This document shows, piece after piece, positions 15,957 to 23,104 of a DNA stretch of 32,294 bases; the stretch's first letter is position 1; every line of letters starts with the position of its first letter. Source of the stretch: Bradyrhizobium sp. NAS96.2 (GTDB taxonomy: Bacteria > Pseudomonadota > Alphaproteobacteria > Rhizobiales > Xanthobacteraceae); NCBI RefSeq assembly GCF_001908235.1, contig NZ_LGHK01000090.1, forward strand, positions 1-32,294, read 5' to 3'. The notes below the pieces were generated by a model. It saw only the letters and a program-made list of their open reading frames with translations, was not told where the DNA came from and searched no databases. The position numbers were made by a program, and so were the translations under genes.

Positions 15957-17063
15957 ATGGGGCGGACTTACAAACAGCTCTCCCTGGAGGAGCGGTGCGA
16001 GATTGCCAGGCTTTCGGCCGGTGGCGGCTCGATCCGGCAAATCGCGGCAGCTCTGGATCGCCCGCCATCAACGATCTCTCGGGAGCTGAACCGCAATTCT
16101 GGCGTTCAGGTCGGCTACAAGCCCAGCTATGCCCAGCAACAGATGCGAGCGCGGCGCTGGACGGGCTCGCGCCTCGAACGGGAGCCCGGCCTGCGCCGCG
16201 CGGTGTTGCAACGCCTTGGCCGCGGCTGGTCGCCCGAGCAGGTCGCCGGCCGGCTGGCCCGCGAGCACGGCCGCAAGGTGATCTCCCACGAGAGCATCTA
16301 CCGCTTCATCTACGCTCAGATCGCCCGGACCTCGGACTTCAGCTGGCGGCGCTATCTGCCGCGCGCCAAGAGCAAGCGCGGCCGCCGCGGCAAGCGCGGC
16401 GGCAGTCCCGCAAGCTTCATCGAAGGCCGTGTTTCGCTGGATCAGCGCCCGATCGAGGTCGCCGATCGCAAGACCCCGGGCCATTGGGAGGCCGACCTCA
16501 TGATGTTCTCCAAATACGGTCAGCAGATCCTGGCCGTGCATGAGCGCACCTCCCGCCTGTTGCTCGGCGTCCCGCTCGCCAGCAAGCTCGCCGTCGGCGT
16601 CGCCCATCATCTCGTGCGCCTGTTCGAGGTCCTGCCGCAGCCGATCCGCCGGACCGTCACCTTCGACAACGGCACCGAGTTCGCATCGCACCTTTCCTTG
16701 CAAAGCCTCTTGATCAAGACGTACTTCTGCGATCCCCACGCCCCCTGGCAAAAAGGCGGCATCGAGAACGCCATCGGCCGCATGCGGCGCTTCATCCCGC
16801 GCAAGACCGACCTCGAAAAGCTGCCAATCCGCCGCCTCCGCAAATCAATCGCCGCTTACAACGACACCCCGCGCAAATGCCTTGACTTCAGGACCCCGGC
16901 AGAGGTCTTTGCTGCCCAAGTGTTGCACTTCGAGTGTGAATCCACCTCCCGGCTTTCGCCGGGACGACGTGGGGAGAGAGCGTCCTCCACTTCCTGCGCC
17001 GTCGGCATCGACGGCGCAGCGCCCATCCGCTGCACGCAGATCGAGGCGGCAATGTTGGCGTAG
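15957..17063 (+). CDS. IS30-family transposase with read-through C-terminal tail
   Basis: A DDE transposase. The N-terminal helix-turn-helix (LSLEERCEIARLSAGGGSIR, then IAAALDRPPSTISRELNRN) is followed by the catalytic core with D180 (HWEADLMM), D237 (TFDNGTEFA) and E270 (GGIENAIGRMRRF). It binds the terminal repeats and catalyses transposition. The ATG has GGAGGT 6 nt upstream. No stop codon occurs before the right end of the element: residues 1-330 are IS-encoded, and the last 38 (from SRLSPGRRGE) come from the interrupted repeat and the antisense of the ribokinase 3' end, stopping at 17061-17063. The catalytic part is intact, so the tail need not abolish function. Confidence 0.92.
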   Translation: MGRTYKQLSLEERCEIARLSAGGGSIRQIAAALDRPPSTISRELNRNSGVQVGYKPSYAQQQMRARRWTGSRLEREPGLRRAVLQRLGRGWSPEQVAGRLAREHGRKVISHESIYRFIYAQIARTSDFSWRRYLPRAKSKRGRRGKRGGSPASFIEGRVSLDQRPIEVADRKTPGHWEADLMMFSKYGQQILAVHERTSRLLLGVPLASKLAVGVAHHLVRLFEVLPQPIRRTVTFDNGTEFASHLSLQSLLIKTYFCDPHAPWQKGGIENAIGRMRRFIPRKTDLEKLPIRRLRKSIAAYNDTPRKCLDFRTPAEVFAAQVLHFECESTSRLSPGRRGERASSTSCAVGIDGAAPIRCTQIEAAMLA

Positions 17064-17875
17064 GCCAGCGCGTCGCCGAGTGGCTTGCCGATAGCGAGCT
17101 GAGCGGCGAGGGCGCCGACGAAACAGTCGCCGGCCCCTGTGGTGTCGACGGCCTTGACCTCGCGCCCGGGCACGAGCAGCGGCTGGTCTTCGACCAGCGC
17201 CAGCACGCCGCGCTTGCCGAGCGTGACGCAGACGGTCTTGCCTCGCCCCAAGGAGCGTGCCGCCTCGGCGAAGCGCGACGGGTCATCGCTGTCGCGCAGC
17301 TCCGTTCCTGTGATGAGGCCGAGCTCGGTCTCGTTGAGGATCAGGACATCGACGAGGTCGAGCAGCGCCTTGTCGGCCGTTTTCGCCGGCGCCGGATTGA
17401 GGATCGTGGTGGCGCCGGCGGCACGGGCACGGCGGAAGAATGCGGCGATCGTCGGCAGCGGGATCTCGAACTGGCTGATCGCGACGTCACCTTTCGCGAG
17501 CACGGGTGCTGCAACATCATCCGCATCGACCAACCCGTTCGCGCCGGGCACGACGACGATCGTGTTGTCGGCATTGGCGAGCGTGATGATCGCTGTGCCC
17601 GAATGCGTGCCGTCGGTGTCCTTGACGAAGCCGAGATCGACGCCTTGCGCGGCGAGAAAGCTTCTCAGCTCCTTGCCGAACGCGTCGGTGCCGAGCCGGC
17701 CGACCAGCGTGGTCGGTACGCCCTGCTTGGCCGATGCCACCGCCTGGTTGGCGCCCTTGCCGCCGGGAAAATACAGCACGGCCTCGCCGGTCACGGTCTC
17801 GCCGACCTTCGGATGGCGCTCGGCGGTCGCCACCACGTCCATATTGATGCTGCCAGCGACGAAGACGCGCCCCAT
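16856..17875 (-). CDS. rbsK: Ribokinase (PfkB family) with IS-derived C-terminal extension
   Basis: A PfkB kinase with the ribokinase layout: the sugar-site segment FPGGKGANQAVA (36-47) and the ATP/catalytic motif DTTGAGDCF (244-252, base D250). It phosphorylates ribose or a similar sugar with ATP in the cytoplasm. The ATG at 17875 is preferred to a TTG 12 nt upstream. The normal end is near S301. Residues 302-309 (PRRPGESR) are encoded by the palindromic repeat; before insertion the frame would read CGG GAC CCA TAA, giving a 311-residue protein that stopped inside the repeat. IS30 removed that stop, and the frame now runs 90 nt into the element (residues 310-339) to a TAA at 16856-16858. The kinase core is intact. 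It is 21 nt from the upstream kinase gene, probably one operon. Confidence 0.9.
   Translation of the reverse strand: MGRVFVAGSINMDVVATAERHPKVGETVTGEAVLYFPGGKGANQAVASAKQGVPTTLVGRLGTDAFGKELRSFLAAQGVDLGFVKDTDGTHSGTAIITLANADNTIVVVPGANGLVDADDVAAPVLAKGDVAISQFEIPLPTIAAFFRRARAAGATTILNPAPAKTADKALLDLVDVLILNETELGLITGTELRDSDDPSRFAEAARSLGRGKTVCVTLGKRGVLALVEDQPLLVPGREVKAVDTTGAGDCFVGALAAQLAIGKPLGDALAYANIAASICVQRMGAAPSMPTAQEVEDALSPRRPGESREVDSHSKCNTWAAKTSAGVLKSRHLRGVSL
16918..16944 (-). repeat. Right terminal inverted repeat of the IS30 element
   Basis: Read on the minus strand it is TGGATTCACACTCG then AAGTGCAACACTT, matching the left end at 23 of 27 positions. It is also translated within both the transposase tail and the ribokinase extension. 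Confidence 0.88.
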
Positions 17876-17896
17876 GCCCAACCCCAATCAGCCCTG

Positions 17897-18790
17897 TCAA
17901 ACCGAGGCAGCAAACTCCTGCTTCACCGCGGCGATGTCGTCGAGCGTCGGCAGACCGGCCTCGTTGCCGAGCTTCTGGATCTTGTAGGTCGATGCCGCGC
18001 GCGCGAACTCGAAATGCTCATGCCAGGCTCTGCCGGGATTGGCGAGATAGGAATAGATGTAGGCGCCGTGGAAGACGTCGCCGGCGCCGTTGGTGTCGAT
18101 CACGCGCTTGCGCGGGATCGGAAACGCCGGCAGCGTCTGAACCGCGCCCGTCTCGTCGTACCAGAGCAGGCCGCGCTCGCCCATGGTGACGCCGCCGACC
18201 TTGCAGCCGCGGCTCTTGAGATAGTCGAGCATGTGCTCCGGCGTCTTGTCCATCTGCTCGCACAGCCGTTCGGCGACGATCGCGACGTCGATGAAGGCGA
18301 GCAGCTCGTGGGTGTTGGTACGCAGGCCGCCGCCGTCGAGCGAGGTCAGGATGCCGTCCTCACGGCAGAGCTTCGCATAATGGATCGCGGCGTCCGGTTG
18401 GTGGCCGTCGATATGCAGCGCCCGGCAGCCCTTGATGTTCAGCAGCGGAAAGGGGTGGATGTGCTGGTCGTCGCGGCAGCGGACGATGGCGCGCTTGCCG
18501 TCATTGGGCATGATGAAGGACAGCGAGGAGGAGTTGACCTTGCGGGGATGGAACGAGATGCCGTACCGGTCGGCCATGTCCCAGAACATCCGTCCCAGCC
18601 AGTCATTGGCCATGGTGGCGATCAGGTCCGGCTCGACACCGAGCTTGGCGCAGCAGAATGCCGCGGTCACCGCGTTGCCGCCGAAGGACACGGCATAGGC
18701 GTCGGCGACGTGTTTCTCGTCGCCGACAGGCATGTGATCTGTGATGAAGGTGACGTCGATATAGGTCTGTCCAATAAAGAGAGCCTGCAT
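17897..18790 (-). CDS. PfkB-family carbohydrate kinase
   Basis: A 297-residue kinase. An N-terminal motif like the family's first signature is VSFGGNAVTAAFCCAKLG (34-51), and the second signature DTNGAGDVF (232-240) carries the catalytic D238 and anion hole. It differs clearly from the neighbouring ribokinase (for example HIDGHQPDAA and LTSLDGGGLR), so it probably acts on another sugar, nucleoside or sugar acid such as 2-keto-3-deoxy acids. The ATG at 18788-18790 has GGGAAG a few bases upstream. With ribokinase 21 nt downstream it forms a two-gene kinase operon. The substrate is unknown. Confidence 0.9.
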   Translation of the reverse strand: MQALFIGQTYIDVTFITDHMPVGDEKHVADAYAVSFGGNAVTAAFCCAKLGVEPDLIATMANDWLGRMFWDMADRYGISFHPRKVNSSSLSFIMPNDGKRAIVRCRDDQHIHPFPLLNIKGCRALHIDGHQPDAAIHYAKLCREDGILTSLDGGGLRTNTHELLAFIDVAIVAERLCEQMDKTPEHMLDYLKSRGCKVGGVTMGERGLLWYDETGAVQTLPAFPIPRKRVIDTNGAGDVFHGAYIYSYLANPGRAWHEHFEFARAASTYKIQKLGNEAGLPTLDDIAAVKQEFAASV

Positions 18791-18983
18791 TCGCTTCCCG
18801 TCGTCGCTTGGTGTGGTCCCGGCCACGGACTAGACTAGCACCGCTGATCGGCCGATTTCGCTGAAATTATTCGCAACCCTGCTTGGTTTGCAGGTAGAGA
18901 TGGTGGATGCGGGGGCCGTTCTGGCATTCGGCATAACGGCGGCCCGCGGCCCGTGGTTCCGGGTTGCGTCAAGGGAGAACACA

Positions 18984-19016
18984 ATGACGGCAGATTCGCG
19001 GAGGCCGCATCCATGA
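18984..19016 (+). CDS. Putative 10-residue leader peptide before the VOC gene
   Basis: ATG 18984 follows AAGGGAGAACACA, the best ribosome-binding site in this gap. The frame encodes MTADSRRPHP and ends at TGA 19014-19016, overlapping the ATG of the VOC gene (19013) by ATGA. It mirrors the leader at 14527. Translational coupling is the simplest reading. A one-base sequencing error is the alternative, but the VOC protein starts with a complete beta strand at its own ATG. Confidence 0.45.
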   Translation: MTADSRRPHP

Positions 19017-19873
19017 TTACCGGCCTCGATCATGTCGTCGTCCTGACCGGCGACATCACCGCCGCCAGCGCTGCCTATGAGACGCTATTCGCGCGGGCAC
19101 CGGCCTGGCGCAACAGCGGCGACGGCGCGGACCGCGTGCTGTTCACGCTCGACAACACGACGCTGGAATTGATGGCGCCGCGCGGCGATGACGATGCTGC
19201 CCAGCGCGTCCGTAGTGCGCTCGTCACGCAGGGCGAGGGGCTCGCGAGCCTCTGCTTCCGCACCAGCGATATCGCCAGGACACATCGCCGGCTCGACCGG
19301 CTGACGCTGAAGCCCGAGCCGGTCGCCGAGGTCGAGAGCCGCGACGAGACCAGCGGCGCCACGCTGGCGTGGAAGCGCACGCGCGCGGCGACCGACGCGA
19401 CGCGCGGCATTCGCATGTTCTTCCTCGAGCGCGACCAGGAGCGGCCGCTGTCGGTGCGCACCACGCCGGCCTCGATCACCGCGATGGATCACGTGGTGGT
19501 CTCGACCGCCGACCCGGAGCGCGCCGCGGCGCTTTACGGCGCGCGGCTCGGGCTCGACATGGCGCTCGACCGGTCGCATCCGGAGTGGGGGCGGCTGATG
19601 TTCTTCCGTTGCGGCGATCTCGTCGTCGAGGTCACCCACCGGCCGGCCAAGGGGAACGACAAGGCGGCGACCGACGCGCCGGACCGGTTGCGCGGGATCT
19701 GCTGGCGTGTCGCTGATGCCGATGCCACGCATGCGCGGCTGGTTGCCGCCGGCGTCGACGTCTCGGAGATTCGCACCGGCCGCAAGCCCGGCACGCGCGT
19801 GATGACGGTGCGCAACGGCACCTGCGGCGTGCCCACGCTTCTGGTGCAGCCCTCACAGGGAAAGCCAGACTAG
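19013..19873 (+). CDS. Two-domain VOC (glyoxalase/bleomycin-resistance-like) protein
   Basis: A 286-residue protein with two vicinal-oxygen-chelate modules. Module 1 starts ITGLDHVVVLTGD (2-14) and module 2 starts ITAMDHVVVSTADPERAAALY (about 155-175); both have the DHVVV strand with a candidate metal histidine. The family includes glyoxalase I, extradiol dioxygenases and resistance proteins. It lacks features that would separate these, though duplicated small VOC proteins are often glyoxalase-like. ATG 19013 has GGAGG about 10 nt upstream and lies in the ATGA overlap with the short leader ORF. It is a single gene followed by an inverted repeat. Function is open. Confidence 0.85.
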   Translation: MITGLDHVVVLTGDITAASAAYETLFARAPAWRNSGDGADRVLFTLDNTTLELMAPRGDDDAAQRVRSALVTQGEGLASLCFRTSDIARTHRRLDRLTLKPEPVAEVESRDETSGATLAWKRTRAATDATRGIRMFFLERDQERPLSVRTTPASITAMDHVVVSTADPERAAALYGARLGLDMALDRSHPEWGRLMFFRCGDLVVEVTHRPAKGNDKAATDAPDRLRGICWRVADADATHARLVAAGVDVSEIRTGRKPGTRVMTVRNGTCGVPTLLVQPSQGKPD

Positions 19874-19919
19874 GCCGCGTCTCATCCGCGCGTCTTACCG
19901 CAGCGTGGGTGGCGATCTC

Positions 19920-20024
19920 GTCATTCCGGGGCGCGCCTCTTGGCGCGGGCCCGGAATCCATTCATCCGAGATACATGCGGCCCGATGGATTCCGGGCTCT
20001 CGCTTCGCGAGCCCCGGAATGACA
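19920..20024. repeat. Extragenic inverted repeat (family C)
   Basis: The arms are TCATTCCGGGGC ... GGCCCGGAATCCAT and ATGGATTCCGGGCTC ... GCCCCGGAATGA, with internal small hairpins (cgcctcttggcg; tcgcttcgcga). It follows the VOC gene stop by about 45 nt and is the kind of unit that could end transcription. Its sequence is distinct from the families at 3.1 and 13.4 kb. Confidence 0.88.
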
Positions 20025-20131
20025 GCAGGGCACTGTGAGAAATATTCCCGCGCCGCCGTCACGACAACATTCGTTCTCAAACGGCGCGCGTCATGTTACA
20101 TTGATCTATTCAGCATCACCGGGCGATCGAA

Positions 20132-20836
20132 TTGGCGAAGGCAAAGCGGATACAGAGATGGCAGCGCGACCCCCAGGGGATGCGGCTGCGGATTCTCGAG
20201 GCGGCCAAGCAGGAATTCGCCGCCCATGGCCTCGCCGGCGCGCGGGTCGACCGCATCGCGGCCAATGCCGACGCCAACAAGCGCATGCTGTACTACCATG
20301 TCGGCAACAAGGAGGATCTCTATCTCGAGGTGCTGGAAGGCGCCTATGAGAAGATCCGCGCCGAGGAGCGCACGCTCGATCTCGAGCATCTCGATCCGCC
20401 CGAGGCGATCGGGCGCCTGATCGACTTCACATGGAACTATTTTCTGCGCAACCCCGAGTTCCTGGCGCTGCTGAACACGGAAAACCTCGCCAAGGCAAAG
20501 CACCTGAAGCGTTCGACCAAGGTCAAGTCGATGCACTCGCCCTTCGTCGAGATGATCCGCACCGTGGTGACGCGCGGGGTCGAGAGCGGCGACTTCCGCG
20601 TCGCCGTCGATCCGGTGCAGCTCTATATCTCGATCGCGGGGCTCGCGTTCTTCTATCTCTCCAACAGCGCCACCTTGAGCGTGATCTTCGGCCGCGACCT
20701 CTTGAAGAAGGACGCCCGTGATGAGCGCCTCGAGCACATGACCGCGCTGGTGCTGGCGGCGCTGACCGGCAAATCCACGGCCGAAGTCGGCAGCGCGATG
20801 CCGCTGCTGCGCACCAGCGAACACCGGGTGGTGTGA
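20132..20836 (+). CDS. TetR-family transcriptional regulator (RutR-like C-terminal domain)
   Basis: A 234-residue regulator. The TetR helix-turn-helix is at about 18-65 (RLRILEAAKQEFAAHGLAG, then DRIAANADANKRMLYYHVGN and KEDLYLEVL). The long helical C-terminal half (WNYFLRNPEFLALLNTENLA) resembles the group that includes RutR, which senses pyrimidines. The start is a TTG at 20132; the first ATG at 20180 would cut off the usual basic arm (RIQRWQRDPQG) in front of helix 1. The gene lies 251 nt upstream of, and in the same direction as, the ABC/enzyme operon it probably controls. The effector is unknown. Confidence 0.88.
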   Translation: MAKAKRIQRWQRDPQGMRLRILEAAKQEFAAHGLAGARVDRIAANADANKRMLYYHVGNKEDLYLEVLEGAYEKIRAEERTLDLEHLDPPEAIGRLIDFTWNYFLRNPEFLALLNTENLAKAKHLKRSTKVKSMHSPFVEMIRTVVTRGVESGDFRVAVDPVQLYISIAGLAFFYLSNSATLSVIFGRDLLKKDARDERLEHMTALVLAALTGKSTAEVGSAMPLLRTSEHRVV

Positions 20837-20864
20837 GGCTTCACCGCGCGTCCGCAGTTTTTTC

Positions 20865-20951
20865 GTAGCCCGGATGAAGCGAAGCGCAATCCGGGGAGTT
20901 CTCTCCGTGGATGATGCGGTCCCGGATTGCGCTGCGCTTCATCCCGGCTAC
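20865..20951. repeat. Extragenic inverted repeat (family D)
   Basis: GTAGCCCGGATGAAGCGAAG with CGCAATCCGGG forms one side; CCCGGATTGCG with CTGCGCTTCATCCCGGCTAC forms the other. It lies between the tetR stop and the ABC operon and probably terminates tetR transcription. It is a fourth repeat type in the window. Confidence 0.88.
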
Positions 20952-21023
20952 AGCACTCGCCGATAAAAATCTTGCCTGACGAAAGTTGCATATTTCGGCT
21001 CGATTTTGCCGCGTGCGAGGGGC

Positions 21024-21040
21024 TGGACAGTATTTATCCA
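21024..21040. promoter_or_regulatory. Possible TetR operator / promoter overlap before the ABC operon
   Basis: TGGACAGTATTTATCCA has inverted ends (TGGA ... TCCA) and contains TATTTA, which could be a -10 element 19 nt after TTGCCG (21006-21011). It is 47 bp upstream of the permease start. An imperfect dyad over a -10 region is a plausible repressor site, but the symmetry is weak. Confidence 0.3.
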
Positions 21041-21087
21041 ACGGGTTAATTTCTAATCGAGCGGAGAGACTGCAAAGGGAGCGCGAC

Positions 21088-21897
21088 GTGGCGGAGGCAA
21101 AGAGCCCTTCGGGCCTATCGAAGGTGCTGAATGCGGCGTGGGTGCGCCCGTTCCTGTTCCTGGTGGTCATCGTGGTGGCGTGGGACCTCTCGATCCGCCT
21201 GTTCCACATCCCGGCCTATCAGATCCCGTCGCCCGGCGACGTCGTTTCGGTGCTGATCAGCGACTGGCCGGAACTGCTGCGGCAGTCCTGGCCGACCACC
21301 TACGCAACGATCTGCGGCTTCCTGCTCTCGGCGCTGTTCGGCGTTCCCGTCGCGATGCTGATCGCGGGCTCGAAGACCGTCGAGAGCTACGTCTATCCGC
21401 TGCTGGTGTTCTCCCAATCGGTGCCGAAGATCGCGATCGCGCCGCTGTTCGTGGTGTGGTTCGGCTTCGGCATTATCCCCAAGGTGATCTCCGCGTTCCT
21501 GCTCGGCTTCTTTCCCGTGGTGGTCTCGGCGGTGCAGGGCTTCAAGTCGGTCGATCCCGACATGGTCGACCTTGCGCGCGCGATGCAGGGCAGCCGCTTC
21601 AAGGTGTTCTGTGCGGTCAACCTGCCGCATGCGATGCCCGCGATCTTCTCCGGCCTGAAGGTCTCGGTGACGCTCGCGGTGGTCGGCGCGGTGGTCGGCG
21701 AGTTCGTCGGCTCCAACTCCGGCATCGGCTATGTGATGCAGCGCTCGATCGGCACCTTCGACCTGCCGACGATGTTCGCGGCGCTGGTGATCCTGGCGCT
21801 GCTCGGCGTCATCCTGTTCTGGATCGTCGACCGCATCGAGCGGCTGGTGATCCCCTGGCACGTCAGCCAGCGCGACGACATCAGCTTCGCTTCCTAG
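21088..21897 (+). CDS. ABC transporter permease (SsuC/TauC/ThiX type)
   Basis: A 269-residue inner-membrane permease with about six hydrophobic segments. The EAA-type coupling loop is near residues 150-190 (VDPDMVDLARAMQGSRFKVF, then NLPHAMPAIFSGLKVS). The family imports sulfonates, taurine, nitrate, thiamine precursors and pyrimidine-like compounds with an NMT1-type binding protein. The start is GTG 21088, preceded by AAGGGAG 6 nt away; the open frame upstream includes the promoter region. It is the first gene of a tight cluster: the binding protein follows after 57 nt, then the ATPase and four enzymes. Confidence 0.92.
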   Translation: MAEAKSPSGLSKVLNAAWVRPFLFLVVIVVAWDLSIRLFHIPAYQIPSPGDVVSVLISDWPELLRQSWPTTYATICGFLLSALFGVPVAMLIAGSKTVESYVYPLLVFSQSVPKIAIAPLFVVWFGFGIIPKVISAFLLGFFPVVVSAVQGFKSVDPDMVDLARAMQGSRFKVFCAVNLPHAMPAIFSGLKVSVTLAVVGAVVGEFVGSNSGIGYVMQRSIGTFDLPTMFAALVILALLGVILFWIVDRIERLVIPWHVSQRDDISFAS

Positions 21898-21954
21898 CGC
21901 AGCAATCGAACAAGCGGCCCACACAAGGCCGCGGACAATAAAGGGAGAACAACC

Positions 21955-22953
21955 ATGAAGCGTTTGATTGCGGTCGCCGGCGCAGCACTGGCCTGGACCG
22001 CGCTTGCGGTGGCCCCGGCATCCGCCGCCGACAAGGTGGTGCTGATGCTGAACTGGTACGTCTATGGCGAGCACGCGCCGTTCTATTACGGCAAGGCCAA
22101 GGGCATCTATGCCGCCGAGGGCATCGACCTCGAGATCCAGGAAGGCCGCGGCTCGGCCGCGACCACGCAGGCGGTGGCGGCCAAGACCGCGGATTTCGGC
22201 TATGTCGACGTGCCGACGATGATGCGCGCCGCGGTGAAGGGCGCGCCGGTCATCGCCACCGGCGTGCTGTTGCAGACCAGTCCGATGTCGGCCATGGGCT
22301 TCGTCGACAAGAACATCAGGAAGCCCGAGGATATCAAGGGCAAGACCGTCGCGATCACGCCGGCGGACTCGATGACCCAGATCTGGCCGTTGTTCCTGAA
22401 GAAGACCGGTCTCAAGGAAAGCGACTTCCAGACCGTCGCCGGCGACGGCCAGACCAAGCTCAATGCCGTGATCAACGGCCAGGCCGATCTCTTGCTCGGC
22501 TACGTCATGGACCAGTCGATGAAGATCAAGGACGCCACCGGCAAGGACGTCTATCCGATCAAGTTCGCCGACTACGGCATCAACATGGTGTCGTCGGGCA
22601 TCATCGCGAACTCGGACTATGTGAAGGCCAACGCCGATCTGGTCCGCCGCTTCATGTCGGCGACGACCAAGGCGGTGGAAGCTGCGGAGAAGGACCCGAA
22701 GGCCGCCGCGCAATCGATCCTCGACGCCAATCCGAAGGGCGGCAAGATCGACACGCTGACGCAGGGTTTCGAGCTGACGATCCCGCTCTATCGCACGCCG
22801 GAAACCAAGACCAAACGGCCGTTCCAGGTCACCGACCAGAACATGACCGAGTCGGTCAATCTGATGGTCGAATATGGCGGCCTCGACGCCAAGGCGAAAG
22901 CCAATCCGAAGGCGTTCTACACCAACGACTACCTGCCGAAGGGCGATTCGTGA
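21955..22953 (+). CDS. ABC transporter substrate-binding protein (NMT1/THI5-like)
   Basis: A 332-residue periplasmic protein with a signal peptide (MKRLIAVAGAALAWTALAV, cleavage likely after A25 in ASA-AD). The mature region has the NMT1 pattern: MLNWYVYGEHAPFYYGKAKGI near the start, then EGRGSAATTQAVAAKTADFG and the hinge segment KGKTVAITPADSMTQIW. Family members bind thiamine-pyrimidine precursors, riboflavin, sulfonates or other small aromatic or polar ligands. Aromatic residues in NWYVYGEHAPFYYG probably stack on the ligand. AAAGGGAGAACAACC precedes the ATG. Genes for the permease and ATPase flank it. The ligand is not predictable from sequence. Confidence 0.93.
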   Translation: MKRLIAVAGAALAWTALAVAPASAADKVVLMLNWYVYGEHAPFYYGKAKGIYAAEGIDLEIQEGRGSAATTQAVAAKTADFGYVDVPTMMRAAVKGAPVIATGVLLQTSPMSAMGFVDKNIRKPEDIKGKTVAITPADSMTQIWPLFLKKTGLKESDFQTVAGDGQTKLNAVINGQADLLLGYVMDQSMKIKDATGKDVYPIKFADYGINMVSSGIIANSDYVKANADLVRRFMSATTKAVEAAEKDPKAAAQSILDANPKGGKIDTLTQGFELTIPLYRTPETKTKRPFQVTDQNMTESVNLMVEYGGLDAKAKANPKAFYTNDYLPKGDS

Positions 22954-22969
22954 ACCATCATCACCGACT

Positions 22970-23087
22970 GTCGTCCCTGCGAAAGCAGGGACCCATAACC
23001 CCCGGCGTCAATCGTTGCGGAAGGTCTCTCCCCATGTCCCCGAACGAGAAGCCGCGGCGTATGGGTCCCTGCTTTCGCAGGGACGAC
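22970..23087. repeat. Extragenic palindrome pair (family A variant) inside the ABC operon
   Basis: The left arm (22970-23003) has gtccctgcgaaagcagggac and the right arm (23060-23087) has gtccctgctttcgcagggac reversed. The stem is CCTGC/GCAGG instead of the CCGGC/GCCGG of other copies, with compensating changes in both halves. It sits between the binding-protein and ATPase genes. Confidence 0.9.
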
Positions 23088-23104
23088 GCGTGGAGAGGAT
23101 CGCG

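Larger units (their letters stand above)
15911..16946. mobile_element. IS30-family insertion sequence
   Basis: An element of about 1.04 kb with 27-bp imperfect terminal inverted repeats (15912-15938 and 16918-16944, 23 of 27 identical, sharing CGAAGTGCAACACTT) and one transposase gene. TCCC occurs on both sides (15907-15910 and 16947-16950) and is the likely target duplication; because the target is C-rich, the exact edges can shift by 1-2 bases. The target is one arm of an extragenic palindrome, in line with the preference of IS30 elements for palindromic sites. The near-intact ends and complete transposase suggest a fairly recent, possibly active copy. Confidence 0.9.
15786..16968. repeat. 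Extragenic palindrome pair split by an IS30 insertion
   Basis: The left arm (15786-15836) contains gtcccggcc, the nested palindrome GTGCGCAATTGCGCAC (15803-15818) and gccgggaccca. The right arm begins ttatgggtccc at 15899-15910, is broken by the IS30 element, and resumes as tcccggctttcgccgggacg at 16947-16966. Removing 15911-16946 and one copy of TCCC restores an arm like those elsewhere in the window. The repeat therefore predates the insertion. Confidence 0.85.

Noticed and set aside
16856..16946. Ribokinase frameshift or sequencing error
   Set aside because: The frame is intact through the kinase core; the odd tail is fully explained by read-through into the repeat and the IS30 end.
18791..18983. 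Regulatory RNA or riboswitch in the kinase/VOC gap
   Set aside because: I found no conserved aptamer-like core or strong hairpin with a U-run; only the short leader ORF stands out.
21115..22713. A 532-codon minus-strand open frame over the permease and binding-protein genes
   Set aside because: Same type of antisense shadow, spanning two well-supported genes and their gap, with low-complexity charged composition.
3098..23087. CRISPR array made of the recurring gtcccggc repeats
   Set aside because: Copies are kilobases apart, palindromic and in inverted pairs, without regular spacers or cas genes; they are extragenic palindromes.
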